Shown here: positions 60,914 through 62,984 of the stretch, piece after piece | Position numbering within the stretch: position 1 is the first letter of the stretch | Layout of the letters: each line of letters begins with the position of its first letter | Source of the DNA: Deltaproteobacteria bacterium | GTDB lineage: Bacteria; Desulfobacterota; Desulfobacteria; Desulfobacterales; JAHEIW01 | DNA length: 62,984 nucleotides | Direction of reading: 5' to 3' | Assembly (NCBI GenBank): GCA_024639185.1 | Contig: JAHEIW010000013.1 | Coordinates: forward strand, 1 to 62,984 | The notes under the pieces: generated by a model | What the model was told of the DNA's origin: nothing | Database searches by the model: none | The model's input: the letters and a program-made list of their open reading frames with translations, nothing else | Position numbers and translations under genes: made by a program

Positions 60914-62134
60914 ATGAAACTTAAAAAAATCGAATTCGAAAACAAAGACGGCCAGGTTCTTTCGGCACGTCTCGACTTCCCGGTCAGCGGCAAGCCGGCG
61001 GCATACGCCCTGTTTGCGCATTGCTTTACCTGCTCTAAAAACATCAAGGCCATTGCCCACATTACGCGGGCGCTTAACCGCGAAGGCATCGCCGTGATGC
61101 GCTTTGACTTTACCGGGCTCGGTGACAGCGAAGGCGATTTTGCCGATACCAATTTTTCCTCAAATGTAGAAGATCTGATTGGTGCCGCTGAATTTTTGCA
61201 AACGCACTATCAGGCGCCTGAAATATTAATTGGCCATTCATTTGGCGGGGCTGCCGTACTGCAGGCGGCTCAGCATGTTCCGTCCTCAAAAGCGGTCGTT
61301 ACGATTGCCGCTCCGGCCGACCCGCGGCATGTGACCCAGACCCTCGGCAAAGCAACCCAGATTATTCAAAGCCGTGGCGAAGCCGAGGTGAGACTGGCGG
61401 GCAGATCCTTTAAGCTAAAGCAGCAGTTTTTAGACGATCTGCACCTCGTTAACATGAAAGATGTCCTTATAAACCTAAACCGCGCCCTGCTGGTGTTGCA
61501 TTCACCGATTGATGAAACCGTTGGCATCGAAAACGCCGCCCAGATTTTTCAGGCCGCCCGGCATCCGAAAAGCTTCATTTCCCTCGATCAGGCCGACCAC
61601 CTGCTGACCGATCAGGCGGATTCACTGTATGCCGGTGCTGTCATCGCGGCCTGGGCCGGAAAATATATCCATGTTTCTGACAGGGATCAACCATCCAGTG
61701 ACGACGGCCGGCATCAGGTGACCGCTCAAATTGGCCGGTCCGGCTATGTTACCGATATTATGGCGGCCGGCCACAGCCTGGTGGCTGATGAGCCCCCCTC
61801 AATGGGTGGCACCGATCTGGGCCCGGCACCCTATGATCTGTTGATGGCGGCTCTGGGAACCTGTAAAGCCATGACCCTGCGCATGTATTCAGACCGCAAG
61901 CAATGGCCGCTGGAAGCTGTATGCGTGCAATTGAACCATAAAAAAATTGATGCCGCAGATTGTGAGTCCTGCGACACAAAAGAAGGCCGGCTGGATCAAT
62001 TTGATTGTGAAATCGACGTGACGGGCAAGCTGGATGATCAACAAAAAAAGCGACTCCTGCAAATTGCCGATCGCTGCCCGGTGCATCGCACATTGCATTC
62101 GGAGATTATCGTCCGGTCGAAGCTCAAAAGATAA
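60914..62134 (+). CDS. Alpha/beta-hydrolase - OsmC fusion protein
   Basis: 406 residues, ATG 60914. The N-terminal 255 residues form an alpha/beta hydrolase with the nucleophile elbow GHSFGG near 110, and DQADH near 222 as the acid/His end. The C-terminal 150 residues form an OsmC/Ohr-like domain: APYDLLMAALGTCKAMTLRMYS near 312 with the redox Cys, and the second Cys in DRCPVHRTLH near 390. OsmC domains reduce organic hydroperoxides; the hydrolase partner may cleave an ester first. The fusion is known from several proteobacteria. It is cytoplasmic. Catalytic residues for both domains appear intact. Confidence 0.9.
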   Translation: MKLKKIEFENKDGQVLSARLDFPVSGKPAAYALFAHCFTCSKNIKAIAHITRALNREGIAVMRFDFTGLGDSEGDFADTNFSSNVEDLIGAAEFLQTHYQAPEILIGHSFGGAAVLQAAQHVPSSKAVVTIAAPADPRHVTQTLGKATQIIQSRGEAEVRLAGRSFKLKQQFLDDLHLVNMKDVLINLNRALLVLHSPIDETVGIENAAQIFQAARHPKSFISLDQADHLLTDQADSLYAGAVIAAWAGKYIHVSDRDQPSSDDGRHQVTAQIGRSGYVTDIMAAGHSLVADEPPSMGGTDLGPAPYDLLMAALGTCKAMTLRMYSDRKQWPLEAVCVQLNHKKIDAADCESCDTKEGRLDQFDCEIDVTGKLDDQQKKRLLQIADRCPVHRTLHSEIIVRSKLKR

Positions 62135-62154
62135 TGGCGTTTTATTCTACAAAA

Positions 62155-62352
62155 GGTTTCAGGTGTCGGGCCTTCGCCGCGCCGTAGCGGCTTCGTCCGC
62201 GCAGGCGGGTGGCAGGTGTCAGCAATCAGAGGAAAGAGGACAGAATACCGAGGACAGATGAAGAGCCGCAATTTCCATTATTTCAATCTGTCTTCTGTCA
62301 TCTGACATCTGTCTTCTGAAAACCGACACCTGACACCCGAACACTGACACCT
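62155..62352. repeat. Inverted heptad-type repeat, CAGGTGT and AGAAGACAG words
   Basis: The left arm (62155-62260) contains GGTTTCAGGTGTCGG, GGCAGGTGTCAG, and AGAGGACAGA words. The right arm (62285-62352) contains CTGTCTTCTGTCATCTGAC, GACATCTGTCTTCTG and GACACCTGACACCCG words. The arms mirror each other in the same order of word types as at 41903-42100. It precedes the binding-protein gene. Confidence 0.75.
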
Positions 62353-62401
62353 AAAATATGATTGGGTGTCGCGAATGAAGCATTGAATAAAGGTTTTAAC
62401 A

Positions 62402-62984
62402 ATGGGCAAAATGGATTTACCGGTCATTCCGCCAGACCGCGCAGATGACCTGCATCATCAGGAAATCGCGGCAAAAGCAGATCTGGTGCTTTTTATGGCG
62501 GGCAATCAATTCATGGTCATGCCCGAAATCATCTCGGCTTTTCAAATCCGCTATCCGGAAATTAAAAAAATTTTCTATGAAACGCTCCCACCGGGCCTGG
62601 AACTCAAACAGATACTGGCCGGGGGAGCGTTGTGGCACAACAAACCGTTTACCGTCTATCCGGATGTTTACAGCTCGGTTAATCAAAATGCCATGCAGGT
62701 TTTAGCCCAAAAGGGGCATATCCGGCCTGAGGACCAACATCTGTATTTGCACAACCGCCTGACGTTGATGGTCCCCCGGGGCAATCCGGCTAAGATTACA
62801 TCAGTCAACGACCTGGCAAGAGATGATGTCCGCATCTCACAACCGGACCCTGAAAATGAAGACATTGCTTATCACATCATCGAGATGTATCGCCAGGCAG
62901 GCGGCAACGATCTTGTCAAACGCATCATGGAAGAAAAACGGACCCGGGGCACAACATTTTTTACCCTTGTCCATCACAGGGAAA
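62402..62984 (+). CDS. ModA-like substrate-binding protein (cut by window edge)
   Basis: The first 194 codons only, ATG 62402 to the window end, open throughout. After about 27 residues the sequence enters a periplasmic-binding-protein type II fold (KADLVLFMAGNQFMVMPEIISAF), with LTLMVPRGNPAKITSVNDLARDDVRISQPDPENEDI near 118-155, the usual hinge and ligand-loop pattern of molybdate/tungstate-type proteins and their relatives. No signal peptide is evident at this start (MGKMDLPVIPPDR), so it may be a cytosolic sensor-like binding domain or the start may be wrong. The neighbouring moaA is 58 kb away, so no link is implied. The 3' part lies outside the window. Confidence 0.75.
   Translation, partial: MGKMDLPVIPPDRADDLHHQEIAAKADLVLFMAGNQFMVMPEIISAFQIRYPEIKKIFYETLPPGLELKQILAGGALWHNKPFTVYPDVYSSVNQNAMQVLAQKGHIRPEDQHLYLHNRLTLMVPRGNPAKITSVNDLARDDVRISQPDPENEDIAYHIIEMYRQAGGNDLVKRIMEEKRTRGTTFFTLVHHRE

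Overview
The window reads as chromosomal DNA of an anaerobic, lithotroph/heterotroph-type Desulfobacterota (former Deltaproteobacteria) bacterium. This is inferred from gene content: two UGA-containing selenoprotein genes, a flavoredoxin-like flavin reductase, a glutaryl-CoA-dehydrogenase-like acyl-CoA dehydrogenase, a branched-chain-amino-acid-type ABC operon that ends in an acyl-CoA ligase, glucosylglycerate synthesis, and bacterial copies of an adenosine-specific kinase and a cyclic-2,3-diphosphoglycerate-synthase-like GTPase. No rRNA, tRNA, CRISPR array, phage or complete insertion sequence was found. The taxonomic placement is not proven by anything in the window.

Layout. 0-1.2 kb: the end of hemD, a broken 7TM-DISM sensor, and a thioredoxin-reductase remnant facing it. 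1.5-6.6 kb (+): an M20-like protein overlapping gpgS, then moaA, an adenosine-specific kinase, a PilZ protein and a coiled-coil protein. 6.8-16.4 kb (-): an FAD oxidoreductase, PhzF, a small HAD phosphatase, a PatB/MalY lyase, a large lipoprotein, a J-domain protein, a flavin reductase and an acyl-CoA dehydrogenase. 16.5-21.1 kb: an aldo/keto reductase and an exported protein, then a gene graveyard (amino-acid permease, 7TM-DISM sensor and a second aldo/keto-reductase tail, spliced together by deletions) and two small genes. 21.3-29.4 kb (-): ileS-lspA-holA, then ugd-rmlA and an HNH nuclease. 29.7-33.9 kb: a methyltransferase, then a VKOR/thioredoxin fusion, carbamate kinase and the cyclic-DPG-synthase-like GTPase. 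34-52.7 kb (+): many short transcription units, including mscL with a zinc ribbon, a zinc-ribbon/PilZ fusion, a membrane metalloprotease, a thioesterase, a methyltransferase/nitrilase chimeric remnant, a LysE exporter, a SMUG-type uracil-DNA glycosylase, a threonine-dehydratase-like enzyme, an MFS transporter, a selenocysteine peroxiredoxin-like protein, a PduO adenosyltransferase with a flavin reductase, a GalT-like protein and a nitroreductase. 52.7-59.5 kb (-): livJ-H-M-G-F plus the acyl-CoA ligase. 59.8-63 kb (+): a GrdB-family selenoprotein, an alpha/beta-hydrolase-OsmC fusion and the start of a ModA-like binding protein.

Three things stand out. First, two genes are interrupted by a single in-frame TGA exactly where a redox Cys of a CxxC motif is expected, each followed at bacterial SECIS distance by a compact hairpin. 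Second, at least a dozen intergenic spaces hold inverted repeats whose arms are themselves short degenerate tandem repeats with a 7-8 base step. The word differs from locus to locus (TGAACCT, AGAAGAC, CACTGGC, CAGGTGT, CCGTTAA, TACTCCA, ACTAAAG) but the architecture is the same. One of them supplies the last codons and stop of a gene. Third, the window carries an unusual load of fused gene remnants, consistent with ongoing deletion and decay between intact single-gene units.

Starts were chosen by Shine-Dalgarno position and family length where these were visible. Functions rest on recognised motifs and overall family resemblance read by eye, with no database search.
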